A stretch of DNA of 64,000 bases from Georgenia daeguensis. GTDB lineage: Bacteria; Actinomycetota; Actinomycetes; Actinomycetales; Actinomycetaceae. Under the pieces are notes generated by a model. It was not told the DNA's origin, did no database searches, and was given only the letters and a program-made list of their open reading frames with translations. The stretch is taken from assembly GCF_039537705.1 (NCBI RefSeq), contig NZ_BAABBA010000017.1, positions 1 through 64,000 on the forward strand. Reading direction: 5' to 3'. Shown here one piece after another: positions 42,404-52,438 of this stretch (position 1 is its first letter; every line of letters begins with the position of its first letter). A program made the position numbers and the translations under genes.

Positions 42404-42449
42404 GCTCGACAGTCTTTCATCGGCCACCGACTCGTGCAGGCCCGGCCCG

Positions 42450-43736
42450 TCACACCGCTGGCTCGTCGTAGCCGACCTCGACGACCAGCCGGCCCTGCGC
42501 CAGCAACGCCTCGAGCTGGTCGCCGGGCTCCACCTGGTCCGGGGCGCGGACCACCTCGCCCTCGTGCGTGCGGAGCACGGCGTAGCCGCGGGCCAGCGTC
42601 GCCGCGGGCGAGAGCGCACGAAGGCTGCCCACCAACGCCCCCAGCTCGCCCGCGGCCCGGTCCGTGCGCCAGGCGAACGCCCGTGACGCGGCGAGCCGGG
42701 CCCGCCGCACCTCCTCCTCGCGGCGCTCCACCACGGCGTGCGGGTCGGCCATCACCGGGCGCGAGCGGAGCGCGGCGAGCCGCTGCTCCTCGCCGTGCAG
42801 GCGGGCCCGCACCGCGTGCCGGATGCGCTGGCGGGCCTGGGAGAGCCCGCGGCGCTGCTCGGCGACGTCGGGGACGACGCGCTTGGCGGCGTCGGTGGGG
42901 GTGGACGCGCGGTAGTCGGCAACCAGGTCCAGCAGCGGGGTGTCGGTCTCGTGCCCGATCGCGGAGACCAGGGGGGTGCGGCAGGCGGCCGCGGCGCGGA
43001 CCAGCGCCTCGTTGGAGAACGGCAGCAGATCCTCGACGGCGCCGCCGCCGCGGGCCACGACGATCACCTCGACCGCCGGGTCGGCGTCGAGCTCGGCGAT
43101 GGCGGCGGTGACCTCGGGGACGGCACGGGGGCCCTGGACGGCGACCTCGCGGATCTCGAAGCGCAGGGAGGGCCAGCGGGCGCGGGCGTTGACGACCACG
43201 TCGTGCTCGGCCTTGGACTCCCGGCCGCACACGAGACCCACCGTGCCCGGCAGGAACGGCAACGGCACCTTGCGGTCGGCGTCGAAGAGACCCTCGGCGG
43301 CGAGCACGCGCTTGAGGTGCTCGATGCGGGCCAGCAGCTCGCCGACCCCGACCGGCCGGACCTCGTCCGCCTGCAGCTGGAGCGTGCCGCGCTTGGGCCA
43401 GAAGGTCGGCTTCGCGTGGACCACCACGTGCGCGCCCTCCTCCAGCGGCGCCTCGACCGCCGCGAGCACCCGGGCGTGCACGGACACCGGCAGGGACATG
43501 TCCGCGTCGGTGTCCCGCAGCGTCAGGAACGCCAGCGTGGCGCCGGGCCGGCGGTTGAGCTGGACCACCTGACCCTCGACCCAGAGCGGCGCCATCCGGT
43601 TGACGTACTCGGTGATCTTGGACGAGAGCAGCCGCACCGGCCACGGGTTCTCGGCCGTGGTCTCCAGCGCCCGGGCGGCCAGGCGGCGCGGTGCTGGGGA
43701 GTGGTGGTCGCTGGTCACGGTGCCCATGGACGTCAC
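42450..43736 (-). CDS. xseA: Exodeoxyribonuclease VII large subunit
   Basis: This catalytic subunit has 428 residues. The N-terminal OB-fold (WVEGQVVQLNRRPGATLAFLTLRD) binds DNA; the central nuclease domain has GRESKAEHDVVVNARARWP, VVARGGGAVEDLLPFSNE and SAIGHETDTPLLDLVADYRASTP, followed by a long Arg-rich coiled region and the ARGYAVLR C-terminal motif. GTG at 43736 overlaps the DUF3151 stop (GTGA); ATG 43727 is the alternative. Confidence 0.95.
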   Translation of the reverse strand: MTSMGTVTSDHHSPAPRRLAARALETTAENPWPVRLLSSKITEYVNRMAPLWVEGQVVQLNRRPGATLAFLTLRDTDADMSLPVSVHARVLAAVEAPLEEGAHVVVHAKPTFWPKRGTLQLQADEVRPVGVGELLARIEHLKRVLAAEGLFDADRKVPLPFLPGTVGLVCGRESKAEHDVVVNARARWPSLRFEIREVAVQGPRAVPEVTAAIAELDADPAVEVIVVARGGGAVEDLLPFSNEALVRAAAACRTPLVSAIGHETDTPLLDLVADYRASTPTDAAKRVVPDVAEQRRGLSQARQRIRHAVRARLHGEEQRLAALRSRPVMADPHAVVERREEEVRRARLAASRAFAWRTDRAAGELGALVGSLRALSPAATLARGYAVLRTHEGEVVRAPDQVEPGDQLEALLAQGRLVVEVGYDEPAV

Positions 43737-44152
43737 CGGGCCCCGAGCACCTCGACGGCGCGCGGGTCCGAGTCGGTGAGCAGCTGCATGCACCGCGCGT
43801 GCTCGTCGGTCTCGCCGATCGCCGCGGCGGCGTCCGCCAGGGTCAGCACCGAGAGCAGGAACCCCTGGTTGGGCAGGTGGCTCGCCGGGACCGGCCCGGC
43901 GCCGCGCCAGCCGGCGCGCCGCAGCGCGTCCAGGCCCCGGTGGTAGCCCGTGCGGGCGAAGGCGTAGGCGGCGACGGCGTCGCCCGCCTCGAGGGCCCCG
44001 CGGGCGAGCGTGGCCCACGCCAGGCTGGCGGCCGGGTGCTGCGCGGCGACGGCGCGCGCGTCCTCGCCGGCGTCCAGCGCGGCGCGGGCGGGCACGTCGG
44101 GGTGGTCCGCCGGGAGCAGGATGGGGTCGGGCTCGAGCAGGTTCCGGTTCAT
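43733..44152 (-). CDS. DUF3151 family protein
   Basis: This 139-residue soluble, helical actinobacterial protein has the family pattern ARAALDAGEDARAVAAQHPAASLAWATLARGALE and FARTGYHRGLDALRRAGWRGAGPVPASHLPNQGFL split over two helical repeats. Function unknown. The start is placed at ATG 44152 (MNRNLLEP); an ATG three codons earlier is possible. It is coupled to xseA and divergent from ispH. Confidence 0.83.
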   Translation of the reverse strand: MNRNLLEPDPILLPADHPDVPARAALDAGEDARAVAAQHPAASLAWATLARGALEAGDAVAAYAFARTGYHRGLDALRRAGWRGAGPVPASHLPNQGFLLSVLTLADAAAAIGETDEHARCMQLLTDSDPRAVEVLGAR

Positions 44153-44239
44153 GGGTGCCATCGTCGCACCCGCCCGTGACACCGGCCCGCGCCCCTGTGC
44201 TTTCGGACACCTCGATGGCCCTGCCCGACGGTCCCCACG

Positions 44240-44245
44240 TACCCT
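44240..44245 (+). promoter_or_regulatory. -10 element for leaderless ispH
   Basis: TACCCT ends 6 nt before the GTG start of ispH, and no ribosome-binding site lies between. Confidence 0.55.
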
Positions 44246-44251
44246 GGCCAG

Positions 44252-45367
44252 GTGACCACGCCCACGACCACTCCTGAGTCCACCGGACCCGCCGGCCGGG
44301 TCTCCTCGCTCGCCGGCGCCTCGGCGTTCCCCGGCGCGGTCGAGAGCAACCCCTCGCCCGACGGCAGGCGCATCCTGCTGGCGACCCCCCGCGGGTACTG
44401 CGCCGGCGTGGACCGCGCCGTCGACGCCGTCGAGAAGGCGCTCGAGCTCTACGGTGCGCCGGTGTACGTGCGCAAGGAGATCGTGCACAACAAGTTCGTC
44501 GTCGAGACGCTCTCCGAGCGCGGGGCGATCTTCGTCTCCGAGACCGACGAGGTGCCCGAGGGGGCGCGCGTGGTGTTCTCGGCGCACGGGGTGTCCCCGG
44601 CCGTCCACGCCCAGGCCGCGGCCCGCAACCTCGCCACGATCGACGCCACGTGCCCGCTCGTGACCAAGGTGCACAAGGAGGCCGTCCGCTTCGCGAACGA
44701 CGACTTCGACATCCTCCTGATCGGCCACGACGGCCACGAGGAGGTCGAGGGCACCCAGGGAGAGGCCCCGGAGCACATCCAGGTGGTCAACGGCCCGCAC
44801 GAGGTGGACCAGGTCCAGGTCCGCGACCCGGAGAAGGTCATCTGGCTCTCGCAGACCACGCTGTCGGTGGACGAGACCATGCAGACGGTCAAGCTGCTCC
44901 GTGAGCGGTTCCCCCACCTGCAGGACCCGCCGAGCGACGACATCTGCTACGCCACCCAGAACCGCCAGGTGGCCGTCAAGAAGCTCGCGCCCGAGGCGGA
45001 CGTCGTCATCGTGGTCGGCTCCGCCAACTCCTCGAACTCCGTGCGCCTGGTCGAGGTGGCGCTGGAGGCCGGGGCCGGGGCGTCCTACCGGGTGGACAAG
45101 GCCGACGAGATCGACCCCGCCTGGCTCGACGGCGCCACCACCGTGGGCCTGACGTCCGGCGCGTCGGTCCCCGAGATCCTCGTGCGCGACGTGATCGACC
45201 GCCTCAAGGGGCTCGGCTTCACGGGCGTCGAGGAGGTCCGCACGGCGACCGAGGACATCATGTTCTCCCTGCCCAAGAACCTCCGCGCAGATCTCAAGCG
45301 GGCCGGCGAGCAGCCGGACCGCCCGCACCGCGCCCGCCGCGGCGCGACCGTGGCACCGCGGGCCTGA
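44252..45367 (+). CDS. ispH: 4-hydroxy-3-methylbut-2-enyl diphosphate reductase
   Basis: This is the last enzyme of the MEP isoprenoid pathway and carries an iron-sulfur cluster. The cluster cysteines are C50 (RGYCAGVDRA), C134 (ATCPLVTKVH) and C232 (ICYATQNRQ); the AHGVSP and GSANSSNS substrate loops are present. The 371-residue protein has about 38 extra N-terminal residues and a basic tail. GTG at 44252 is probably leaderless. It is convergent with rmuC, one base between stops. Confidence 0.97.
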   Translation: MTTPTTTPESTGPAGRVSSLAGASAFPGAVESNPSPDGRRILLATPRGYCAGVDRAVDAVEKALELYGAPVYVRKEIVHNKFVVETLSERGAIFVSETDEVPEGARVVFSAHGVSPAVHAQAAARNLATIDATCPLVTKVHKEAVRFANDDFDILLIGHDGHEEVEGTQGEAPEHIQVVNGPHEVDQVQVRDPEKVIWLSQTTLSVDETMQTVKLLRERFPHLQDPPSDDICYATQNRQVAVKKLAPEADVVIVVGSANSSNSVRLVEVALEAGAGASYRVDKADEIDPAWLDGATTVGLTSGASVPEILVRDVIDRLKGLGFTGVEEVRTATEDIMFSLPKNLRADLKRAGEQPDRPHRARRGATVAPRA

Positions 45368-45368
45368 G

Positions 45369-46601
45369 CTAACCGGCGCGCCCCGCGAGCAGCGAGCCGC
45401 CGTCGTCGGTGACGAGCTCCGGCGCGGTGAACGTCCGGACCTGGGCGTCGTCGGCCGAGATCGGCTCGATGCTCAGATCCTTCGCGCCTAGCGACTCCAG
45501 GTCACGGGCCGTCACCAGGAGGCGCTGCTCCATCGACGCGACGGCCTTGTTGTAGTGCTGGACGCTCGTGCGCAACGAGCGTCCCAGCCCGCCGAGATGG
45601 CCCGCGACCACGCCCAGACGGTCGTAGAGCGTCCGGCCGAGCTCGAGCAGCTCCTTCGCCTCGGCGCTGACCTGCTCGGTCGACCACACCGCCGCCGTGG
45701 TGCGCAGCAGGGCCAGCAGCGAGGACGGCGAGGTCGGCGCCACCCCCTGCCGGAGGGCGTGCTCGAGCAGCGTCGGGTCGGCCTCGAGCGCCGCGGCGAG
45801 CAGCCCCTCGGACGGGACGAACATGACGACCAGCTCCGGCGACCCGGGCAGCTGCTCGTAGTACGCCCGCCGGGCCAGGGCGTCGACGTGGCCGCGCAGC
45901 GCCTTGGCGTGCGCGGCGAGCAGCCGCTCCCGGCGCTCGGCGTCCTCCCCGGTCGGCCGCTCGCCCAGTGCGCTCGCCTCCAGGTAGGCGTCCATGGGCA
46001 CCTTGGCGTCGACCGCCAGGTACTTCTCCCCGGGCAGGTGCACGACGACGTCCGGCCGGCCCCCCGCCCCCCGGGCCCGGCCGGGGGAGCCCGCGGCCCC
46101 GAGCGAGCGCTGCTCGACGAAGTCGACGTGCCGCATCATCCCGGACGCCTCCAGGACCCGGCGCAGCTCCATCTCGCCCCACTGTCCGCGCGCCGAGGTG
46201 GACCGCAGGGCGGACTCCAGCTGCGCCGTCGTCCGCTGGAGCTCGACGTCCGTCCGGCGCGCGTGGTGGAGCTGCTCGGTCAGGACGGTGAACTGCTCGG
46301 TGCGCTCACGCTCGAGGTGGGCGACGTGCTCGCCGACCTGGGCGAGGGTGGCCTGCACCGGGCCGAGGGCGCGCAGGACGTCGTGGTCCTGCCGGGCGCG
46401 CTCGTGGAGGTCCTCCACCTCCTCGGCCAGCCGTTCGGCCCGGGCCTGCGCGGCCGCGGCGCGGGCCCGCAGCTCGCCCACCTCGGCCGCGGTCGCGCCG
46501 TCGCCGCGCAGGGCGGCACCCCGGGCCAGCGCGACGGCGTAACCGAGGACGCACCCGACGAGCAGCGCCGCGGCGAGAAGCAGGACCGTGGTGATCTCCA
46601 T
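45369..46601 (-). CDS. rmuC: RmuC family DNA recombination protein
   Basis: This 410-residue protein has an N-terminal membrane anchor (about 4-24), a long coiled coil rich in A/E/R (30-150), then the nuclease-like RmuC domain: GQWGEMELRRVLEASGMM, RPDVVVHLPGEKYLAVDAKVPMDAY and ELVVMFVPSE. It is thought to limit inversions at repeats. The start is uncertain: ATG 46601 puts the anchor at the N-terminus, but GTG 46610 and ATG 46631 are in frame too. Confidence 0.9.
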   Translation of the reverse strand: MEITTVLLLAAALLVGCVLGYAVALARGAALRGDGATAAEVGELRARAAAAQARAERLAEEVEDLHERARQDHDVLRALGPVQATLAQVGEHVAHLERERTEQFTVLTEQLHHARRTDVELQRTTAQLESALRSTSARGQWGEMELRRVLEASGMMRHVDFVEQRSLGAAGSPGRARGAGGRPDVVVHLPGEKYLAVDAKVPMDAYLEASALGERPTGEDAERRERLLAAHAKALRGHVDALARRAYYEQLPGSPELVVMFVPSEGLLAAALEADPTLLEHALRQGVAPTSPSSLLALLRTTAAVWSTEQVSAEAKELLELGRTLYDRLGVVAGHLGGLGRSLRTSVQHYNKAVASMEQRLLVTARDLESLGAKDLSIEPISADDAQVRTFTAPELVTDDGGSLLAGRAG

Positions 46602-46674
46602 GACCAGCACGATGCCAGCCACCACCGACATGGCGGCCGGGGCCGCGCCGTCGGCGGCCGGGCGGGGAGCGCCG

Positions 46675-47766
46675 TCAGGCGGCGCGGTGCAGGAGCGACG
46701 GGACGCGCAGGAACGTCTCGAGCGGGCCACGCCGGAACTTCGCCCGCCACAGCGTGGCGAAGAGGATGGCCGCGGCACCGATGAGGAACGAGACGCCGAG
46801 CCCCTCGGCGGCCGATCCCGGACCGGGCCGCACGAGGGCCGCGATCACCAGCAGGTGTGCGACGTAGACCGTCAGTGACAGCTGGCCGACGGCCACGAGC
46901 GGGCGGGCCCAGCGGCCGGCGCGTGGCACCAGGACCAGCGCCAGGCCGACGACGGCCAGCGCGCTCCCCGTGCCGCTCACGAGCCACAGCGGCATCTGCG
47001 AGTGGGCGACGGCGGAGGAGAGGCGGTCCAGCCCCACCTCCTCGCCCGGCTGGCCGGTCAGGGCGACGAGGGCGCGGGAGACCGCTATCCCGGCCACCGC
47101 GGCCGCGGACCCGACGGCGACGAGCCTGACCTGAACGGTGCGGGCGGTCAGGTCGCGGCGTCCGAGCCACATCCCGAGGAGGAACGGCGCGACCCAGGTG
47201 ACCACCGGGTACGGCCCGGTGAGGACCACGGAGGAGAGGACGTCGAGCGGTGTGCTGGTGAGGTTCGCCGGCTCCATGTCGAAGTCCGTGCCGCGCTGGC
47301 CGCCGATCCAGACGAGCGGACCGAGGAGGGTCGCCGCCCCCGCGCCGATCAGCAGCCCGACGTCAGGCAGGCGCACAGCCGCGACAGCGACGAGGAACAG
47401 CACGGCGTAGGTGGGCAGGATGACCTTCACGTCGTGGTCGAGGAGCTGCAGCGCCAGCCCCGCCACGAGCAGCAGCGCCGAGCGCCACACCAGCGTGCCC
47501 CTCCTGGTCGGGCCGCCCTGGCGCGCCCGCCGGGTCAGCAGGCTGATGCCTATCCCCGCCAGGAGCACGAACAGCAGCGACGCCCGGCCGTGGGCTGCGC
47601 GGATGACCATCGCGGCCGGACCGGAGTCGTCCCGGGGACCGACGTTGACGACGAGCATCCCGAGGATGGCGATCGCGCGGGCGACGTCCAGCGCGACGAC
47701 CCGTGCGGTCGTCGGCTGCTCTGGGCGACCCACCGCGGCGGCAGGGCCTGTGCGAAGTGAGGTCAC
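46675..47766 (-). CDS. DUF1624/DUF418-like acyltransferase membrane protein
   Basis: This 363-residue protein has about ten helices. The N-terminal RVVALDVARAIAILGMLVVNVG and HGRASLLFVLLAGIGISLL segments match the heparan-alpha-glucosaminide N-acetyltransferase-like/DUF418 group, and the C-terminal VGQLSLTVYVAHLL resembles acyltransferase-3 ends. It probably transfers acyl groups to a cell-surface glycan or lipid, but no substrate is visible. GTG at 47766 starts it; TACCCT lies upstream. Confidence 0.82.
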   Translation of the reverse strand: MTSLRTGPAAAVGRPEQPTTARVVALDVARAIAILGMLVVNVGPRDDSGPAAMVIRAAHGRASLLFVLLAGIGISLLTRRARQGGPTRRGTLVWRSALLLVAGLALQLLDHDVKVILPTYAVLFLVAVAAVRLPDVGLLIGAGAATLLGPLVWIGGQRGTDFDMEPANLTSTPLDVLSSVVLTGPYPVVTWVAPFLLGMWLGRRDLTARTVQVRLVAVGSAAAVAGIAVSRALVALTGQPGEEVGLDRLSSAVAHSQMPLWLVSGTGSALAVVGLALVLVPRAGRWARPLVAVGQLSLTVYVAHLLVIAALVRPGPGSAAEGLGVSFLIGAAAILFATLWRAKFRRGPLETFLRVPSLLHRAA

Positions 47767-47813
47767 GCGCGGCGGCTCCGATCGGGGCGGCCGGTCGGCC
47801 GCTCGGTGTTTCC

Positions 47814-47819
47814 AGGGTA
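47814..47819 (-). promoter_or_regulatory. -10 element of the DUF1624-like gene
   Basis: TACCCT on the minus strand lies 47 bp before the GTG start. Confidence 0.45.
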
Positions 47820-47958
47820 GGCGCCACCGCCGTCCGTGCGACCGCGAGCGGCCCGCGCTGGCCGGTGCACCTCCTCACAGTCGTCCGCCCACCCGGTAGC
47901 CGCGTGACCGAGGAGGTCGGTGAGACAGGAGTGACCTCGACGAGTGGTGGCCCGCGGA

Positions 47959-47986
47959 TTGCGGCCGTGCCGTCGGGAGGTAGCGT
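47959..47986 (+). promoter_or_regulatory. Promoter of ggt
   Basis: TTGCGG (47959-47964) and TAGCGT (47981-47986) are 16 bp apart. The -10 ends 9 nt before the ATG, so the transcript would have almost no leader. Confidence 0.55.
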
Positions 47987-47995
47987 GGCGGGGCG

Positions 47996-49729
47996 ATGGA
48001 CCACCTCCTCTCGCGTGCCGCCCGCCCCTCTGCCTCCGCCGCCGACCGTCGCGGCGGCACCCGCCTCGCCGGTCTTGCTGCCCTGCTCCTCGCCGTCGTC
48101 ACCGGCTGCTCCGACAGCGTCCCGACCGCCCCGACGTCGGAGCCCACCACCGCCCCGCCGTCGTCCTCGCCGCCGCCCCCGGCCACCAGCGAGCCGGCGA
48201 CGGAGCCGGCCGCCGCGCTGGGCAACCACGCGGTGAGCGCGGGCCACCCGGCCGCGGTGGACGCCGGCATGCAGGTGCTCGACGCCGGCGGCTCCGCCGT
48301 CGACGCGGCCGTCGCGACCGCCTTCGCGGTCGCCGTGGTCGAACCCTTCGCCTCCGGCATCGGCGGGGGCGGCGCCGCCCTCGTCGTCCCGACGGGGGAG
48401 GGCGAGCCCCAGGCGTACGACTACCGGGAGGTCGTCGCCCGGGACGGGCGCATCCCCGAGTCCGGCACCGGCGTCCCGGGCTTCGTCGCCGGCATGGCCG
48501 CGCTCCACGAGGACCACGGCGAGCTGCCCTGGTCCGAGGTGATCGCGCCGGCGATCGAGCTGGCCTCCGACGGCTTCGAGGTCTCGGACTTCCTCGCCCT
48601 GCGCATGCGCAGCGACCACGGCCCGGCCGCCGTCGGCCGCCTCGAGCACTTCTCGCCGGGCGGCGAGCCGCTCGCGGCCGGCCAGCGGCTCGTCCAGGAG
48701 GACCTCGCGGCCACCATGCGCACGATCGCCGACGGCGGGGCGGACGCCTTCTACGACGGTCCGCTGACCGAGGCGCTGACCACGGTCGACGGGCTCGACG
48801 CCGCCTCGCTGGCCGCGTACGAGGTGGTGCGCACGGAGCCCGTCGAGGGGGCGTTCGGCGACCACCGGGTGCTCGCCGCCGCCCCCCCGCTGCCCGGGGC
48901 GGGGCTGGTGCAGATGCTGCAGGTGGCCGAGGCCGCCGGCGTCGGCGGGTCCGAGCCGGGCTCCGCACGCTACGTGGAGCAGCTCTCCCGGGCCTGGCAG
49001 GTCGCGGACCGCAGCGTCGACACCGTCGTGGGCGACCCCGCCTTCGTCGACGTCCCCGTCGACGAGCTCACCGACCCGGCCCGGAACGCGGAGCTGGCCG
49101 CGGACGTGGTTGCCGCAGGGGAGGGCGACGGCGACGTGGTCGCCGCGCCGGAGCGGGACGTCGTGCCCGGCAACACCACGCACCTGACCGTCGTCGACCG
49201 GGACGGCCTCATGGTCTCGATGACCAACACGATCACGAGCTTCTGGGGATCCGGCGAGATGGTCGGCGGGTTCTTCCTCAACAACCAGCTCTCCCGGTTC
49301 GACTCGATCGGGAGCACCGCCGCGAACGAGCCCGCGCCGGGCCGCCGCTCGGTGAGCTGGTCCCTGCCCACAGTCGTCGTCGACGGCGAGGGCCGGCCCG
49401 TCCTCGGGATCGGCTCGCCCGGGGGCCGGCAGATCCCGAACGTCCTGGCCAACGTCCTCACGAGGTGGGGGCTGCACGACCAGCCGCTCGCCGACGCCGT
49501 CGCCTCCCCGCGCTTCATCCTCGAGGGCTCCACGCTCACGACGGAGACGCAGCCGCCGCCCGCGGACGCCGAGGCGTACGAAGACCTCGGCTGGAGCGTC
49601 GACGTCGTCGCCGTGGAGGAGGCCGTCTTCGGGTCCGTGCAGGCGCTCGAGGTGAACCACGACACGGGCGAGATCACGGGGACCGCCGACACCCGGCGCG
49701 AGGCCGACTTCGCCGTCGGGCAGCCCTGA
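47996..49729 (+). CDS. ggt: Gamma-glutamyltransferase lipoprotein
   Basis: This self-cleaving extracellular N-terminal nucleophile hydrolase acts on gamma-glutamyl compounds such as glutathione. The 577-residue precursor has a signal peptide with lipidated C38 (VVTGC), a Ser/Thr/Pro-rich linker (40-73) and the large subunit (GGSAVDAAVATAFAVAVVEP). The cleavage site is before T394 in GNTTHLTVVDRDG; the small subunit has GSPGGRQIPN. Since the organism makes mycothiol rather than glutathione, the natural substrate may be imported peptides. Confidence 0.93.
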   Translation: MDHLLSRAARPSASAADRRGGTRLAGLAALLLAVVTGCSDSVPTAPTSEPTTAPPSSSPPPPATSEPATEPAAALGNHAVSAGHPAAVDAGMQVLDAGGSAVDAAVATAFAVAVVEPFASGIGGGGAALVVPTGEGEPQAYDYREVVARDGRIPESGTGVPGFVAGMAALHEDHGELPWSEVIAPAIELASDGFEVSDFLALRMRSDHGPAAVGRLEHFSPGGEPLAAGQRLVQEDLAATMRTIADGGADAFYDGPLTEALTTVDGLDAASLAAYEVVRTEPVEGAFGDHRVLAAAPPLPGAGLVQMLQVAEAAGVGGSEPGSARYVEQLSRAWQVADRSVDTVVGDPAFVDVPVDELTDPARNAELAADVVAAGEGDGDVVAAPERDVVPGNTTHLTVVDRDGLMVSMTNTITSFWGSGEMVGGFFLNNQLSRFDSIGSTAANEPAPGRRSVSWSLPTVVVDGEGRPVLGIGSPGGRQIPNVLANVLTRWGLHDQPLADAVASPRFILEGSTLTTETQPPPADAEAYEDLGWSVDVVAVEEAVFGSVQALEVNHDTGEITGTADTRREADFAVGQP

Positions 49730-49805
49730 TCTCGCCGGGATGACGGCTGCCGGGGGTGTGGCGCGGTCGTCACCACCCTGCGGTTCGTGCGGGCGGCCGG
49801 GCACG

Positions 49806-49811
49806 TAGACT
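49806..49811 (+). promoter_or_regulatory. -10 element for leaderless ychF
   Basis: TAGACT ends 8 nt before the GTG start. The bases between carry no Shine-Dalgarno match. Confidence 0.55.
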
Positions 49812-49819
49812 CGGCCCAC

Positions 49820-50905
<1,086 letters not shown>

Positions 50906-50988
50906 CTGCCTGCACCGCGACGACAGAGTTGACGCCTGCGGGCTGGCTTGCGGTTCTGTGCGCGGTACCCCTCCGCGTCCGGGGCCCT

Positions 50989-50994
50989 TAGGCT
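50989..50994 (+). promoter_or_regulatory. -10 element for the leaderless AAA ATPase gene
   Basis: TAGGCT ends 6 nt before the ATG at 51001. Confidence 0.5.
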
Positions 50995-51000
50995 CTGCGC

Positions 51001-52014
51001 ATGGCTTCGAACCGTAAGCCACTCGACGACCTCCGCGAGACTGTGGGTCGCCTGGGCGATCAGTTTCCGCGGCCCGGTCTGCGGGGCGCGGACGACCCGT
51101 TCGGCGGCCGCCCCAGACCCGTCCGGCCGCTCTCGGCGGTGCAGGCGGAGCTCGAGGGGCTCGTCGGACTGGAGACGGTCAAGGAGCAGGTGCAGGCGCT
51201 TGTCGCCTTCCTGCAGGTGCAGGCGCGCCGCAAGACGCACGGCCTGCCCGAGGTGGCGACGTCCCAGCACCTCGTCTTCCTCGGGAACCCGGGCACGGGC
51301 AAGACCACGGTGGCGCGGCTCCTGGCCGAGATGTACCGGGCGGTCGGCCTGCTGCAGAAGGGCCACCTGGTGGAGGTCGACCGGGCCGCTCTGGTCGGGC
51401 AGTACGTCGGTGCAACCGCGATCAAGACCGACCGCGTGATCCGCCGAGCGCTCGACGGCGTCCTCTTCATCGACGAGGCCTACTCGCTGGCCCCGGAGGC
51501 CGACGGGCGGCTCGACTTCGGACCCGAGGCGGTCGAGGTCCTGCTCAAGCGCATGGAGGATCACCGCCATCGCCTGGTGGTGATCGTCGCCGGCTATCCC
51601 CGGCTGATGGAGTCGTTCCTGCTCTCGAACCCTGGCCTCCGCTCCCGTTTCGCTCGCGAGATCAGGTTCCCCGACTACTCGACGGGCGAGCTCGAGGCGA
51701 TCTTCGCGACCATCCTGGCCCAGCACGAGTACGCGCTGGAGCCTGGTGCCGAGGTGACGCTCCGCCGCATCCTCGGTGGCGTCCGCCATGGTGAGGAGTC
51801 GGGCAACGCGCGCTTCGCCCGCACGCTGTTCGAGCAGGCGCTCAACCGCCAGGCGCTGCGCCTGACGCGCGACGAGCATCGGAGTGTGGATGCGCTGGAC
51901 CGTGCCGACGTCACGACCCTCACCGCGGACGATCTGGCCGAGGCCGCCCGCGCGCTGGGCGAGGAGCCGGCGCGTGAACCCGAGCTCTCTCGATGGCGGC
52001 GCTGGCTCGGGTGA
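51001..52014 (+). CDS. CbbX/EccA-like AAA+ ATPase
   Basis: This 337-residue single AAA+ domain protein has Walker A GNPGTGKTT (95-103), the pore-region VGQYVGATAIKTDRVI, Walker B VLFIDEAYSLAPE (near 154), sensor-1 VIVAGYPRLMESF and arginine finger SNPGLRSRF, then a lid with GNARFARTLFEQALNRQA. This matches the CbbX / SpoVK / EccA C-terminal class. Here it is alone: there is no Rubisco, no ESX gene and no EccA TPR domain. The codon choices look slightly less GC-biased than neighbours. Role unknown; a chaperone-like remodeller is likely. Confidence 0.88.
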   Translation: MASNRKPLDDLRETVGRLGDQFPRPGLRGADDPFGGRPRPVRPLSAVQAELEGLVGLETVKEQVQALVAFLQVQARRKTHGLPEVATSQHLVFLGNPGTGKTTVARLLAEMYRAVGLLQKGHLVEVDRAALVGQYVGATAIKTDRVIRRALDGVLFIDEAYSLAPEADGRLDFGPEAVEVLLKRMEDHRHRLVVIVAGYPRLMESFLLSNPGLRSRFAREIRFPDYSTGELEAIFATILAQHEYALEPGAEVTLRRILGGVRHGEESGNARFARTLFEQALNRQALRLTRDEHRSVDALDRADVTTLTADDLAEAARALGEEPAREPELSRWRRWLG

Positions 52015-52023
52015 CGTCCGCGA

Positions 52024-52311
52024 TCAGCGCCCGCTGAACCGGAACGGGATCGGGATGCCGCCGCAGCAGCACACGCCCTGCACGTCGGCCTGCGCCAGCA
52101 GCGCGGCCGCCCGGTAGCACGCGAGGAACCGCAGCGCCGTGGGCACCGCACCGCGCACCAGCCCGCGCGCCGCGATGATCTCGCGCACCGCCGCGGAGCA
52201 GGACCGGCCGCCGTGGGCGACCAGATGGGCGCAGCTCCAGCTCTTCCGCGGGGAGAGGTGCTGCTGGTAGCCGCGGATCGCGGCGTCGGCCGCACGGTTC
52301 AGTGGTCCCAT
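52024..52311 (-). CDS. yidD: YidD-like membrane protein insertion efficiency factor
   Basis: This 95-residue protein has the YidD layout: YQQHLSPRKSWSCAHLVAHGGRSCSAAVREII near the N-terminus (the family motif C...C-S-x-Y/A) and a Cys-rich GVCCCGGIPIPFRF end, five or more cysteines in all. Only part of the canonical YidD sequence is kept and it is not next to rpmH/rnpA/yidC, so this is an actinobacterial divergent paralogue. ATG at 52311 is preceded by TAGCCT 8 nt upstream. Confidence 0.7.
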   Translation of the reverse strand: MGPLNRAADAAIRGYQQHLSPRKSWSCAHLVAHGGRSCSAAVREIIAARGLVRGAVPTALRFLACYRAAALLAQADVQGVCCCGGIPIPFRFSGR

Positions 52312-52319
52312 GCGCTCCG

Positions 52320-52325
52320 AGGCTA
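52320..52325 (-). promoter_or_regulatory. -10 element for yidD
   Basis: TAGCCT on the minus strand ends 8 nt before the yidD ATG. Confidence 0.45.
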
Positions 52326-52426
52326 GCTGCGGTGACCCCGTGCCGCCCGGTGGAGCAGGGTCGCCTCGTCGACCGGCGAAACCTGCTCGACGTCGCCGGG
52401 CGAGGCAGCCGAAGCAGGCCGCGTCG

Positions 52427-52432
52427 TACCCT
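52427..52432 (+). promoter_or_regulatory. -10 element for the leaderless nitrilase-like gene
   Basis: TACCCT ends 6 nt before the ATG at 52439. Confidence 0.55.
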
Positions 52433-52438
52433 CGGGGC

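Noticed and set aside
42434..43111. Arg/Pro/Gly-rich plus-strand open frame opposite xseA
   Set aside because: It is antisense to xseA with no start signal or conserved motif.
51001..52014. Type VII secretion locus based on the EccA-like ATPase
   Set aside because: No ESX core genes are in the window and the protein lacks the EccA N-terminal TPR domain.
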